Notes under the pieces: model-generated
Seen by the model: only the letters and a program-made list of their open reading frames with translations
Database searches by the model: none
Told to the model about the DNA's origin: nothing
NCBI GenBank assembly: GCA_018263175.1
Contig: JADFDB010000004.1
Span: 1-44,393, forward strand
Source of the DNA: Spirochaetota bacterium
GTDB lineage: Bacteria > Spirochaetota > UBA4802 > UBA5368
DNA length: 44,393 nt
Direction: 5' to 3'
Position numbers and translations under genes: made by a program
Shown: piece after piece, positions 1 through 8,418 of the stretch
Position numbering within the stretch: position 1 is the stretch's first letter
How the letters are laid out: each line of letters begins with the position of its first letter

Positions 1-2
1 CG

Positions 3-1172
3 CTCGAGACGGCGGATTTTTCGGCGTCCATGAAATCCGGCGCGGGCGCGCTCCTCGCCGGCCTGAACGCCGTGAAGTCGGGCGATTACGCGGGAGTGCT
101 CGTCGCCGCGGCCGACAGGAGGCGGACGAAATCGGCCTGGTTCCAGGAGATGTGGTACGGCGACGGCGGCGCGGCCCTGCTCCTCGGGGCCGAAGACGTG
201 ATCGCCGAGTACCGGGGCTCGTATTCGATATCGCGCGATTTCGTGGACCACTTCCGGGGGATGAACCGGGAGTACGACTATGGATGGGAAGAGCGCTGGG
301 TACGTGACGAGGGCATCGCTAAAATCATCCCGGAGGCCTGCGGCGGACTTTTAAAGAAGCTCGGGCTTTCGGGCGGAGAGATCGCGCACTTCGTCATGCC
401 CTGCGTCTTCGGCAGGGAGGCGGCCGCGGTCGCTCAGGCGCTTGGCATCGACAGGTCGGCGGTCGCGGACAACCTGCACGCGCTGTGCGGAGAGACGGGC
501 ACGGCCCACGCGCTCGTGATGCTGGTCGCGGCGCTCGAGAAGGCGAAGCCGGGCGAAAAGATCATGCTCGCCGCCTTCGGTCAGGGCTGTACGGCCATCG
601 TCTTCGAGGCGACGGACGCAATCAAAAGCCTCGCACCGCGCACGGGAATCGCGGGCTCGCTTGCCGGGCGCCGCGAGGAAAAGAACTACATCAAATATCT
701 CACCTTCAACAACCTCATCACGCAGGAGTTCGGCATGCGCGCCGAGGGAGACTGGAAGACGGCGCTGACCGCCCAGTACCGGAAGCGCGATATGCTTACG
801 GGCCTCGTGGGCGGGCGCTGTACAAAATGCGGCACGCCGCAGTTCCCGCGCATGGACATCTGCGTCAATCCGGAGTGCAACGCGCGTCACACTCAGGAGC
901 CGTACGAGTTCGCCGACGAGCCGGCGAAGATCAAGACGTGGTCGTCGGACCTGCTCACCTTCTCGCTCGACCCGCCCGCGCACTACGGCATGGTGGAGTT
1001 CGAGGGCGGCGGCCAGTTCATGGTCGATTTTACGGACCACGAGCCGGGGAAGGTGGAGGTCGGCATGCCCGTAAAGATGGTCTTTCGCATCAAGAATGTC
1101 GATAACCAGCGCGGGTTTACGCGGTATTTCTGGAAGGCAAAGCCCGTTTCCGGGCCGGCGAAGGAGGCGTGA
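3..1172 (+). CDS. HMG-CoA-synthase-like thiolase-fold protein fused to a DUF35 zinc-ribbon/OB-fold domain (5' partial)
   Basis: The frame is open from base 3, upstream of the ATG at 30, so the gene is cut by the window edge; about 389 residues are visible. The first roughly 230 residues resemble the HMG-CoA synthase/ketosynthase III branch of the thiolase superfamily (GVLVAAADRR, GDGGAALLLG, late LAAFGQGCTAIVFEA). A DUF35 module follows: a four-cysteine ribbon CTKC-x10-CVNPEC, then an OB-fold-like stretch. DUF35 proteins are known to bind thiolases and HMG-CoA synthases and to channel acyl-CoA; here the module is fused. The segment aligning with the catalytic-cysteine motif reads SASMKSGAG without a cysteine, so this half may be non-catalytic (inference). 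The thiolase gene starts one base after its stop, which suggests one operon and one complex. The substrate is unknown. Confidence 0.8.
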   Translation, partial: LETADFSASMKSGAGALLAGLNAVKSGDYAGVLVAAADRRRTKSAWFQEMWYGDGGAALLLGAEDVIAEYRGSYSISRDFVDHFRGMNREYDYGWEERWVRDEGIAKIIPEACGGLLKKLGLSGGEIAHFVMPCVFGREAAAVAQALGIDRSAVADNLHALCGETGTAHALVMLVAALEKAKPGEKIMLAAFGQGCTAIVFEATDAIKSLAPRTGIAGSLAGRREEKNYIKYLTFNNLITQEFGMRAEGDWKTALTAQYRKRDMLTGLVGGRCTKCGTPQFPRMDICVNPECNARHTQEPYEFADEPAKIKTWSSDLLTFSLDPPAHYGMVEFEGGGQFMVDFTDHEPGKVEVGMPVKMVFRIKNVDNQRGFTRYFWKAKPVSGPAKEA

Positions 1173-1173
1173 G

Positions 1174-2379
1174 ATGGCGAGCGGAATAAAGGACAAGGTC
1201 GCGATACTCGGGATGGGGTGTACCCGCTTCGGCGAGCGCTGGGACATGGGCGCCGAGGAGCTGATGGTGGAGGCCTATGAGGAATGCCTTGAGGACGCCG
1301 GCGTGGAGCCCAAACAGATCGACGCGGCGTGGCTCGGCGTGTGCGTTGAGGAGATCAGCATCGGCAAGTCGTCGCTCGCGATGCCGATGACCCTCAGGCT
1401 GCCCTACATACCGGTCACGCGCGTGGAGAACTTCTGCGCCACCGGCACCGATGCGTTCCGCGGCGCGGTGTACGCGGTGGCCTCGGGGGCCTGTGATATC
1501 GCGCTCGCGCTCGGAGTCGAGAAGCTCAAGGACACCGGCTACGGCGGCCTTCCCGTGTTCGACTCGCGGGCCGGAACGCTCCTTTCGCAGTGGGCTCCCA
1601 ACATGACCGCACCCGGAGCCTTCGCACAGCTTGCGAGCGCCTACCGCGAAAAGCATAAACTCAAATGGGAAGACCTCAAGCTCGCGCTGGCCCATGTGTC
1701 GGCGAAGAGCCACGCTAACGGCGTGAAGAACCCCAAGGCGCACCTGCGGCGGCCCGTTACCGTTGAGCAGATACTGGCCTCGCCCATAGTGGCCTATCCG
1801 CTGGGGCTCTTCGACTGCTGCGGCGTGAGCGACGGCGCGGCCTGCGCGATCGTCACCACGCCGGAGCTTGCGCGGAGCATGGGTAAAAAAGACCTCGTGT
1901 CGGTGAAGTCGCTGCAGCTCTCGGTCTCCAACGGCGTAGAGGCCGGCCATCGTTCGTGGGACGGGTCGTACTTCGCGACCACGCGCATAGCGAGCAAAAA
2001 GGCCTACGACGAGGCCGGGATAAAAGCCCCCCGCAAAGAGCTCGGTATGCTCGAGGTGCACGACTGCTTTTCGATCACCGAGTTCGTCACGATGGAAGAC
2101 CTGCATATCTCGCCGGAGGGCGGCGCGCTCAAGGATGTGATGGACGGTTTCTTCAACGCCGATGGAAAGATCCCCTGCCAGATCGACGGGGGGCTCAAGT
2201 GCTTCGGGCACCCGATCGGCGCGTCGGGGCTTCGCATGATCTACGAGATGTATCTGCAGATCCTGGGGCGTGCGGGCGAACGGCAGCTCAAAAATCCGCG
2301 CTACGGCCTCACGCACAACCTCGGGGGCATGCCGTACATGAACATCTGCAGCATCTCGATCGTCGGCGCGTACGATTAG
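1174..2379 (+). CDS. SCP-x/lipid-transfer-type thiolase (acetyl-CoA acetyltransferase family)
   Basis: 401 residues, the usual length for this subfamily. The ORF track opens at 1096, but the ATG at 1174 has a strong AAGGAGG six bases upstream and begins a typical N-terminus (VAILGMGCTRFGE). Catalytic residues are visible: nucleophilic Cys88 in NFCATGTDAF, EVHDCFSITE, and the C-terminal histidine in CFGHPIGASG. These enzymes cleave or form 3-oxoacyl-CoA thioesters in the cytosol and often need a DUF35 partner, here supplied by the fusion encoded just upstream. With the convergent acyl-CoA ligase, the context suggests breakdown of an unusual acyl or aromatic acid or a Claisen condensation; the substrate cannot be read from the sequence. 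It appears intact. Confidence 0.9.
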   Translation: MASGIKDKVAILGMGCTRFGERWDMGAEELMVEAYEECLEDAGVEPKQIDAAWLGVCVEEISIGKSSLAMPMTLRLPYIPVTRVENFCATGTDAFRGAVYAVASGACDIALALGVEKLKDTGYGGLPVFDSRAGTLLSQWAPNMTAPGAFAQLASAYREKHKLKWEDLKLALAHVSAKSHANGVKNPKAHLRRPVTVEQILASPIVAYPLGLFDCCGVSDGAACAIVTTPELARSMGKKDLVSVKSLQLSVSNGVEAGHRSWDGSYFATTRIASKKAYDEAGIKAPRKELGMLEVHDCFSITEFVTMEDLHISPEGGALKDVMDGFFNADGKIPCQIDGGLKCFGHPIGASGLRMIYEMYLQILGRAGERQLKNPRYGLTHNLGGMPYMNICSISIVGAYD

Positions 2380-2437
2380 GATCGGATTCCGCTCTCCGGC
2401 GCGGATGAAAAACCCATCACTCTCCGCGCGCGGAGAA

Positions 2438-2467
2438 GCGCTTCCCCCGCCGCCCCGGGGGAAGCGC
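2438..2467. terminator. Strong hairpin between convergent genes, with an adjacent palindrome
   Basis: An 11-bp perfect inverted repeat, GCGCTTCCCCC/GGGGGAAGCGC, lies between the ends of the thiolase (+) and the acyl-CoA ligase (-). Directly before it, at 2421-2436, is a 16-bp perfect palindrome, TCTCCGCG/CGCGGAGA. No clear U-tract follows on either strand, so it is a terminator-like structure, probably bidirectional. Confidence 0.55.
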
Positions 2468-2490
2468 GTATACCCGCCGGGAGTATTCGG

Positions 2491-4110
2491 TCATCGTATC
2501 TGCGGCAGTACCATCGCGCGAAGCGCCCTCTTGTCGAACTTGCCCACGCTCGTCTTCGGAATGGCTTCGAGGAAGACCACCCGGTCCGGCACCCACCATT
2601 TCGCGACTCTTTCCCTCAGATACTCGAGCAGTTCGGTTTCGCCAACCGATCCCGCGGCGTCCGGCGACAGCACCACGCAGGCGAGGGGGCGTTCCTGCCA
2701 TTTCTCGTGCGGCATGCCGATCACCGCGGCCTCCAGCACCTTCGGATGGGCCATGATCTCGTTTTCGAGATCGACCGAGGATATCCATTCCCCGGCGCTC
2801 TTGATGAGGTCCTTCGTCCTGTCCACCAGGCGGATGTAGCCCTCGCCGTCGATCGTTGCGATGTCGCCGGTGTGGAGCCATCCATCCCTGAACGTGGCCT
2901 TGCTTCGCTCGGGATCTTTGTAGTATTCATCCGCGATCCAGGGACCGCGCAGGCACACCTCGCCCATTTCCTCGCCGTTCCAGGCCACCTCTCCACCGGT
3001 GTCCAGACTCTTCACGAGCATGTCGAGGCAGGGCACTATCATCCCCGCGGTGGTCTTGACGTCGTAGAGCTCTTTTTCCGAATACCCCGCCATATAGCTT
3101 TTGGGAAGCGCCACGGTGGCCAGTGGAGAGGTTTCGGTCATGCCGTAGGCCTGCACGATGTTGAAGCCGTATTTTTTCGCCATATCTTCCATAAGATGGC
3201 GCGGCATGGCCGAACCGCCGGAGTACACGGCATGCAGTTTTGAGAAGTCGTGCTCGCCGCCCTCCTCGAGATACTTGTGGAGCATCATCCAGATGGTGGG
3301 CACACCGCAGGTGAACGTCACCTCCTCGTTCGAGATTATGCCGCACAGCGCCTTCATGTCCAGTATCTGCCGCCCCGGCAGCACCTGCTTGCACCCCAGC
3401 ATGGTGCTCGTAAACGGTGCGCCCCAGGCGTTGGCATGAAACATGGGGACCACATGGAGCACGCAGTCGCTTTCCCTGGCGTCCAGTACCACGCCGGAGG
3501 TGAGGGAGTGCAACACCAGGCCCCGGTGGCTGTATACCACACCCTTGGGATCGCCCGTTGTCGCCGATGTATAACAGATCAGGGCCGGCTCGTTTTCGTC
3601 GCGGTCGACCGGAAAATCGTAGTGGTCGGGAAACGCGCCGATCAGCTCGTCGTAGAGCACGATGGGAGCGAGGCCGGTTTCGGGAAGCCTGCCGCTCTGC
3701 GACATGATTACGTACTGCCTGACGGTCTTCAGGCGGTCCTTTACGGGCTCCAGCAGAAAGTACAGGTCCTCGTCGACGAAGAGTATGCGGTCCCTGGCGT
3801 GGTTCACGATATAGACGAGATGCTCCTGTGCGAGGCGGACGTTTAGCGTATGCAGCACCGCGCCCATGCAGGGAACGCCGAAGTAAAGCTCGAGGTGACG
3901 ATGGTTATTGAGTGAGAACGAGGCGACATGGTCTCCCTTCCTGATGCCCATTGACTTCAGGGCGCCGGCGAGTCGGCAGGTGCGGCGGTACCAGTCGTCG
4001 TAGGTGTAGCGGAACGTCGAGTCGCCGTACACCGAAACGATCTCTTTTTTGGGGAAGAGCTTTGCGGCCCGGTTCATGAAATCGGTAAGCAGCAGCGGAT
4101 ACTGCATCAT
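2491..4110 (-). CDS. Acyl-CoA ligase (AMP-forming), AlkK/FadD-like
   Basis: 539 residues from the ATG at 4110, chosen over the ORF-track start at 4203 because GGAGG lies six bases upstream and MMQYPLLLTDF is a natural N-terminus. All adenylate-forming core motifs are present: YTSATTGDPKGV (P-loop; Ala where Gly is usual), AYGMTETSP, GWLHTGDIA, DRTKDLIKSAGEW and the C-terminal lysine motif PKTSVGKFDKR. The family activates a carboxylic acid with ATP and CoA. The layout is closest to medium/long-chain AlkK-like ligases (recollection). It converges on the thiolase pair and probably feeds the same acyl-CoA pathway. A copy of a dispersed repeat lies immediately upstream. Confidence 0.92.
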   Translation of the reverse strand: MMQYPLLLTDFMNRAAKLFPKKEIVSVYGDSTFRYTYDDWYRRTCRLAGALKSMGIRKGDHVASFSLNNHRHLELYFGVPCMGAVLHTLNVRLAQEHLVYIVNHARDRILFVDEDLYFLLEPVKDRLKTVRQYVIMSQSGRLPETGLAPIVLYDELIGAFPDHYDFPVDRDENEPALICYTSATTGDPKGVVYSHRGLVLHSLTSGVVLDARESDCVLHVVPMFHANAWGAPFTSTMLGCKQVLPGRQILDMKALCGIISNEEVTFTCGVPTIWMMLHKYLEEGGEHDFSKLHAVYSGGSAMPRHLMEDMAKKYGFNIVQAYGMTETSPLATVALPKSYMAGYSEKELYDVKTTAGMIVPCLDMLVKSLDTGGEVAWNGEEMGEVCLRGPWIADEYYKDPERSKATFRDGWLHTGDIATIDGEGYIRLVDRTKDLIKSAGEWISSVDLENEIMAHPKVLEAAVIGMPHEKWQERPLACVVLSPDAAGSVGETELLEYLRERVAKWWVPDRVVFLEAIPKTSVGKFDKRALRAMVLPQIR

Positions 4111-4153
4111 GACATACCTCCTGGACCGAAGTTTTATCAGGCTTGTTTCATAT

Positions 4154-4230
4154 CTTGCGGATGCCGGGTTTTCCCCGACTACGGCGGGGGACCACGGTTT
4201 CATTCTCGGTTATGCGGAGTCTCTATTGAG
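4154..4230. repeat. Dispersed repeat, copy B
   Basis: Non-coding stretch upstream of the acyl-CoA ligase. It shares colinear blocks with 8596-8685: CTTGC, CGGGTTTTC (4165), CGGCGGGG (4182), GGTTATGC (4208) and TCTCTA-TTG. Block spacing differs by only 1-3 bases from the other copy. The centre can form a CCCCG/CGGGG hairpin. No reading frame is apparent, and no third copy was seen in the window. Confidence 0.6.
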
Positions 4231-4305
4231 TGCGATGGCGGTGGAGCGGTGGAAAATGCGCGCATGCGGTGGCGGGAGAGCTGAAAGCCGCGAGACGACG
4301 AAGCG

Positions 4306-4626
4306 TCAGAAAAAATTGACCTGGGTGCATCCCTCCCTGTCTTTTAGAATATCCTCGATCTCTCTTCTCTCCGCCGCCCCGGTGATCGGATCGACCTCGG
4401 TGCGGGGGGCATCTCCCGGCAGGCGCTTGCTGATAAAGCCCGCCACCCGGCAGAAGACGCATGCCCCGGTGCCGCAGCAGGCGGAATCCGCGACCGCGTA
4501 ACCGGTATGGTAGAGAAGCTCCCTGCCCCTGTGGACGATGACTTCCTCGCGGAGAAAGGAATAGTGTCCCGAGATGGAGCCTATCTCTTCGCCGATTTTC
4601 GGGTGTATGAACAGTTTCGTGGCCAT
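4306..4626 (-). CDS. Small conserved-looking cysteine-rich protein, function unknown
   Basis: 106 residues. The N-terminal half is hydrophilic; the centre has a dense cysteine/glycine cluster, DSACCGTGACVFCRVAGF, which looks like a metal- or cluster-binding element. I recall similar small proteins with a CCG-x-GGC core in anaerobic bacteria but cannot name a family. The C-terminus is charged. The ATG at 4626 lacks a clear ribosome-binding site. A good minus-strand promoter lies about 110 bases upstream (4762-4734), so it is probably transcribed alone. About 195 bases with repeat copy B separate it from the acyl-CoA ligase. Confidence 0.6.
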   Translation of the reverse strand: MATKLFIHPKIGEEIGSISGHYSFLREEVIVHRGRELLYHTGYAVADSACCGTGACVFCRVAGFISKRLPGDAPRTEVDPITGAAERREIEDILKDREGCTQVNFF

Positions 4627-4733
4627 CGGGGAAAATCAGCCAATATCTCACATAACCGACGATTGGAGGCTTCATCAATCATGCCGGGCCGCCAGCAATG
4701 CTATATACACATAATGCATATTATGTTATAATA

Positions 4734-4762
4734 CTAATACTGCAGGAAGGGGAAAATGTCAA
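4734..4762 (-). promoter_or_regulatory. Minus-strand sigma70-type promoter
   Basis: On the minus strand TTGACA (4762-4757) is followed after 17 bases by TATTAG (4739-4734). It points at the small cysteine-rich gene ending at 4306. The surrounding AT-rich stretch includes the near-palindrome CATAATGCATATTATG, which may be an operator. Confidence 0.5.
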
Positions 4763-4765
4763 TAC

Positions 4766-4790
4766 AAAAAGGCGCCGGGCATCCCCGGCG
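4766..4790 (-). terminator. Rho-independent terminator of the 4796-5080 gene
   Basis: On the minus strand a 7-bp GC stem, CGCCGGG/CCCGGCG (+ strand 4773-4779 and 4784-4790), is followed by GCC and TTTTT. It begins a few bases after the stop codon at 4796. Confidence 0.7.
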
Positions 4791-4795
4791 GAGGC

Positions 4796-5080
4796 TCAGG
4801 TAAAAAAGGCCCGGTATGCCGAGGAATCCTCGGTATCCGGATCGGCCCAGGGTGCGTTCGTTTGCCCGGCCGCCATGCCGGGGGAGGCCGTTGCCCGGCC
4901 GGTCGCGGTTATGGACCAGTGCTTCGCCTTGAGCCATAGGTAGAAGTTCCATGCGCTGCAATCGCGGCAGAGTTCGTTTTTCTCGGTCAGATACTCGGCG
5001 GCACCGAGCAACACGAGCGCCTTCAAATTGACGCAGTTGATGTCGTTGCAGTAGCTTCCGGGCTGATATTCGGTAATCAT
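4796..5080 (-). CDS. Small four-cysteine protein, function unknown
   Basis: 94 residues. The first half is compact: a CNDINC motif near the N-terminus and a CRDCSAW motif about 30 residues later, followed by aromatic-rich FYLWLKAKHW. The two cysteine pairs suggest a zinc or iron-sulfur site. The C-terminal 30 residues are low-complexity and poorly structured. The unit has its own promoter (TTGCAT-N16-TATACT) about 40 bases upstream and a terminator right after the stop, so it is monocistronic. The start is ATG at 5080 with a G-rich AGGGGG upstream. No family recognised; it could be a small regulator or metal carrier (inference). Confidence 0.6.
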   Translation of the reverse strand: MITEYQPGSYCNDINCVNLKALVLLGAAEYLTEKNELCRDCSAWNFYLWLKAKHWSITATGRATASPGMAAGQTNAPWADPDTEDSSAYRAFFT

Positions 5081-5117
5081 GATGAGGGCCCCCTGAATAC
5101 ATGATAAAGCTGCAACA

Positions 5118-5145
5118 AGTATAGCATTTTAAAATGTACATGCAA
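5118..5145 (-). promoter_or_regulatory. Promoter of the small four-cysteine gene
   Basis: Minus strand TTGCAT (5145-5140), 16-base spacer, TATACT (5123-5118). The spacer contains the palindrome ACATTTTAAAATGT. This is among the best promoter matches in the window. Confidence 0.6.
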
Positions 5146-5155
5146 ATTAAAAATA

Positions 5156-5171
5156 GTACAATGTTGTGTAC
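5156..5171. promoter_or_regulatory. Candidate operator, inverted repeat GTACA-N6-TGTAC
   Basis: A perfect 5-bp inverted repeat with a 6-base spacer lies 10 bases upstream of the -35 box of the minus-strand promoter at 5118-5145. Geometry and AT-rich setting fit a helix-turn-helix dimer site; no regulator gene is nearby. Confidence 0.3.
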
Positions 5172-5302
5172 CGACGTGCAGGAGCGAACGAGGCCGAATC
5201 CTTGCTTATAAAGAATGCTGGAATTTGGCAGGGGCTTATGATAGCCTTGGAGCGCGCGCCCGTGCACCGGACCGCGCGATCTCATTTTGAAGGGAGGATG
5301 CG

Positions 5303-6361
5303 ATGAGCATGCGGGCCACGTTCACTATAACCGGCATTATACTGGTGCTGGTCGTTGTATTGGCACTGAAAACATATCACGACGCCGGCGAGTTTAAGAG
5401 TATTGTGTCGCGGTGCGACTGTACGTGTCGTGATTTCGGAGGTGTCCCCGGAACGGAAGACATCACGATCGATCCACGGACGGGGCTCGCGTTCATTTCG
5501 TCCGATGATCGGCGGGCGGCCGCAGAAGGGAGGGCCGTTCAGGGCGCGATCTACGGTTTCGATATCAGGGCCGCGAACTCCAGACCCGTCCGTCTGACCG
5601 GCGTACTGCCGTTCGATTTCCATCCGCACGGCATCAGCCTCTACCGCGGCGGAGGCGAAGCCCGCCTCTTTGTGGTGAACCATCGTTCGGACGGGCCGTA
5701 TATCGAGATTTTCGCATTCCGCCGGGCACGGCTCGTGCATCTGGAATCCATAAGGGATTCTTCAATGCACAGCCCGAACGACGTGGCCGCGGTCGGCATG
5801 CGCAGCTTCTATGTAACCAACGATCACGGAAATACCTCCCCCGCCGGTAAGATGGCTGAAGAGTATCTTCAGCTCAAGCGCGCCTACGTGCTCTATTACG
5901 ACGGCTCTGCCTTCAGGATCGTTGCGCGGGGACTCGGCTATGCCAATGGAATAGCCCTGAGTCAGGACGGCGGCACGGTCTATGTCGCGTCCACGGTGGG
6001 GCGTAACGTGTCCGTTTACGAGCGCGACGTAAAAACCGGAACGCTTTCCGCCGCGCGTGTGATAGACACGGCCTTCGGTTCCGACAACATCGAGATAGAC
6101 GCCGACGGCGCGCTGTGGGTCGCGGGTCATCCCAAGATGCTGACCTTCCTCCGGCATGCCGCCGATGCGGCCGTTTCCTCCCCCTCGAAAGTGATACGCA
6201 TCGAGATCGGAGCCGGCGGTAAGGCCGTCATCCGGGAGGTGTTCATGGACGACGGCACGAAGATCTCGGCCGCGAGCGTGGCGGCGCCGTTTCCAGGTGG
6301 ATTTCTCGTCGGTGCCGTGTTCGACGAGCGTTTCCTCGCGTGCAGAACATCGGGCAGGTAG
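5303..6361 (+). CDS. Paraoxonase/arylesterase-like six-bladed propeller protein, membrane-anchored
   Basis: 352 residues from the ATG at 5303, preceded by AGGGAGG at five bases. Residues about 7-24 form an N-terminal transmembrane or signal-anchor segment (GIILVLVVVLAL), placing the rest outside the inner membrane. The body has paraoxonase-family signatures: DFHPHGISLY, SPNDVAAVG followed by FYVTNDHGN, YANGIALS and SDNIEIDADG, which supply calcium ligands and the catalytic histidine region in characterised PON enzymes. Family members hydrolyse lactones or esters; the natural substrate here is unknown. An N-terminal CDCTC cluster is unusual. It stands alone before prfA. Confidence 0.8.
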   Translation: MSMRATFTITGIILVLVVVLALKTYHDAGEFKSIVSRCDCTCRDFGGVPGTEDITIDPRTGLAFISSDDRRAAAEGRAVQGAIYGFDIRAANSRPVRLTGVLPFDFHPHGISLYRGGGEARLFVVNHRSDGPYIEIFAFRRARLVHLESIRDSSMHSPNDVAAVGMRSFYVTNDHGNTSPAGKMAEEYLQLKRAYVLYYDGSAFRIVARGLGYANGIALSQDGGTVYVASTVGRNVSVYERDVKTGTLSAARVIDTAFGSDNIEIDADGALWVAGHPKMLTFLRHAADAAVSSPSKVIRIEIGAGGKAVIREVFMDDGTKISAASVAAPFPGGFLVGAVFDERFLACRTSGR

Positions 6362-6475
6362 GCCTGCCAGACGGGCGCCGCGCAGAAGTATAATATATTG
6401 TTGACAGCGGTCCGGGGCCTGCCGGAGGCTGTGGGCAGAGGGCGGCGCGGCCGCCCGTTTTATCAGAGGTGGTGC

Positions 6476-7546
6476 ATGGAAGACAGGCTTCAGGAAATTG
6501 CCGACAGGTGCGCACAGATCGAGGATCAGCTCGCGCGGCCTGAGATTATAAGGGACAATAACCGCTTCAGGGATCTCACGAGGGAGCATGCGCAGATTCG
6601 GCCCATAGTCGTCAAGTACGAGGAATACCGTAGAATTAAAAAGGAGCTCGGCGAGTCCGAAGAGATCCTCAAAAGCGAGAAGGACGAACAGATGCGCGAG
6701 ATGCTCCGCTCCGAAGTGGCCCTTCTTCAAGAACGAATCGAGACCCTCGACGCGGAGCTGATGGTGCTCCTGCTCCCGAAGGACCCCAATTCTGGGAAGA
6801 ACCTGATCGTCGAGATTCGCGCGGGTACCGGTGGCGAAGAGGCGGCGCTTTTCGTCGCGGACCTCTTTCGCATGTACAGCAGGTTTATCGACGACCGGGG
6901 CTGGAAGCTCGATTTCATCGAGTCGAACGCCACGGGGATCGGCGGGTACAAGGAGGTGGTCTTTTCGGTTTCAGGCGCCGAAGCCTACGACAGCCTGAAG
7001 TACGAGTCCGGCGTGCACCGCGTGCAGCGCATACCCAGCACGGAATCGGGCGGCAGGATCCACACATCCGCCGTAACGGTGGCCGTGCTGCCCGAGGCCG
7101 AGGAGAGCGACATCGTGATCGATCCGAACGACCTGCGCATCGATGTCTACCGGTCCACGGGTCACGGCGGGCAGTCGGTGAACACCACCGATTCGGCCGT
7201 GCGGATCACCCACATCCCGACGGGCATGGTCGTGACCTGCCAGGATGAAAAGTCCCAGCTCAAAAACAAGACCAAGGCGCTCAAGGTGCTCAGGGCACGG
7301 CTTTTTGAGAGAATGGAGCAGGAGCGCCTTGCGAAGGAGGCGCAGGAGAAGCGCTCGCAGGTGGGCTCGGGAGACCGGAGCGAGCGCATCCGCACCTACA
7401 ATTTCCCGCAGTCGCGCGTAACCGATCATCGCATCGGGCTTACCCTCCACGCGCTCGAGAGCTTCCTGGAAGGGGACCTCTATGAGATGATCGACGCGCT
7501 TAAACGGCACGACATCGAACAGAAGCTCAAGATCACCGTCGGTTGA
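6476..7546 (+). CDS. prfA: Peptide chain release factor 1
   Basis: 356 residues. The ATG at 6476 (MEDRLQEIA) is chosen over the track start because AGAGGTGG precedes it and the upstream residues are atypical. RF1 terminates translation at UAA and UAG. Visible motifs are the PxT codon-recognition tripeptide (PST in RIPSTESGGRIHTS) and the GGQ peptidyl-hydrolysis motif in GHGGQSVNTTDSAVR. The N-terminal coiled-coil domain and a C-terminal segment of normal length are present. The stop overlaps the region where prmC starts, the classic prfA-prmC pair in which PrmC methylates the GGQ glutamine. Confidence 0.97.
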   Translation: MEDRLQEIADRCAQIEDQLARPEIIRDNNRFRDLTREHAQIRPIVVKYEEYRRIKKELGESEEILKSEKDEQMREMLRSEVALLQERIETLDAELMVLLLPKDPNSGKNLIVEIRAGTGGEEAALFVADLFRMYSRFIDDRGWKLDFIESNATGIGGYKEVVFSVSGAEAYDSLKYESGVHRVQRIPSTESGGRIHTSAVTVAVLPEAEESDIVIDPNDLRIDVYRSTGHGGQSVNTTDSAVRITHIPTGMVVTCQDEKSQLKNKTKALKVLRARLFERMEQERLAKEAQEKRSQVGSGDRSERIRTYNFPQSRVTDHRIGLTLHALESFLEGDLYEMIDALKRHDIEQKLKITVG

Positions 7547-7560
7547 CGGACGGGCATGAC

Positions 7561-8397
7561 ATGACTATCGCCGAGGCCGTCAGGGAGATGACCGTCCGGC
7601 TCGAGGCCGCGCCCGTCGAGTCGCCCGCCCTCGACGCGGAAGTATTGCTGGCGCATGCGCTCGGCATCGAGCGCTACCGGCTTCTTATAGACGGAGCGCG
7701 GCCCGTTGATTCCGAAAAATTCAATCGCTGCCGTCGCATGGTCGAGCGCCGGTGCGGAGGCGAGCCGGTCGCCTACATAACCGGAATAAAAGAGTTCTAT
7801 TCCCTCGAATTTCAGGTAACGCCGGACGTGCTTATCCCGCGCCCGGAAACGGAGCTCCTCGTTGACATGGCGCTCTACTATGCGCGCCCGGGCGCGGACC
7901 TCCTCGATCTGGGAACCGGCTCCGGTGCGATCGCGGTGGCGGTCCGCAAAAACCGGCCCGATATCAGGGTGCACGCCTCCGACGTATCCGCCGCGGCCCT
8001 GCGCGTGGCGAAGCGCAACTGCCGACGGATCATCGGGGCCGTGCCGATACGCTTCCGCTCCGGCGATCTGTTCTCGCCATTCGATGGGAAACGGTTCGAC
8101 GTCATCGTGTCCAATCCCCCATACGTGGATCCCGCGCTCAAGCCCTCGCTCCAGCGCGAAATCGGCCACGAGCCCGAACGCGCGCTCTTCGCCGGCGACC
8201 AAGGGCGGGCCGTACTGCAGAGGATCATCGACTCGGCCGAATCGCACCTCCTTCCCGGCGGAATCCTGCTGCTCGAGATGGGGCACGATATGCGCGATTT
8301 CATACTCGATGCCGGAGAGCGGCACGGTTATGCCGTTTCGGTGCTCAACGATCTTGCCGGCTTCCCGCGGGTCGCACTTCTTAAAAGGCAAAAATAA
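7561..8397 (+). CDS. prmC: Peptide chain release factor N5-glutamine methyltransferase
   Basis: 278 residues from the ATG at 7561; an alternative TTG at 7543 would overlap the prfA stop (TTGA). SAM-dependent enzyme that methylates the GGQ glutamine of RF1/RF2. It shows a PrmC N-terminal helical domain, FQVTPDVLIPRPETE, the SAM-binding LLDLGTGSGAIA, and the catalytic NPPY motif in VSNPPYVDP. Length and order fit the family. It lies directly downstream of its substrate gene. The ribosome-binding site is weak, consistent with translational coupling. Confidence 0.95.
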   Translation: MTIAEAVREMTVRLEAAPVESPALDAEVLLAHALGIERYRLLIDGARPVDSEKFNRCRRMVERRCGGEPVAYITGIKEFYSLEFQVTPDVLIPRPETELLVDMALYYARPGADLLDLGTGSGAIAVAVRKNRPDIRVHASDVSAAALRVAKRNCRRIIGAVPIRFRSGDLFSPFDGKRFDVIVSNPPYVDPALKPSLQREIGHEPERALFAGDQGRAVLQRIIDSAESHLLPGGILLLEMGHDMRDFILDAGERHGYAVSVLNDLAGFPRVALLKRQK

Positions 8398-8418
8398 CGG
8401 CGACCGCCAAAAAAAGAA

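Noticed and set aside
4620-4700. A third copy of the dispersed repeat (GGGGAAAA and ATAACCGA blocks)
   Set aside because: The blocks are in the opposite order to the two real copies and spacing is not preserved.
4741-4795. 14-codon plus-strand ORF after GGAAGGGG
   Set aside because: Too short, and it overlaps a clear minus-strand terminator.
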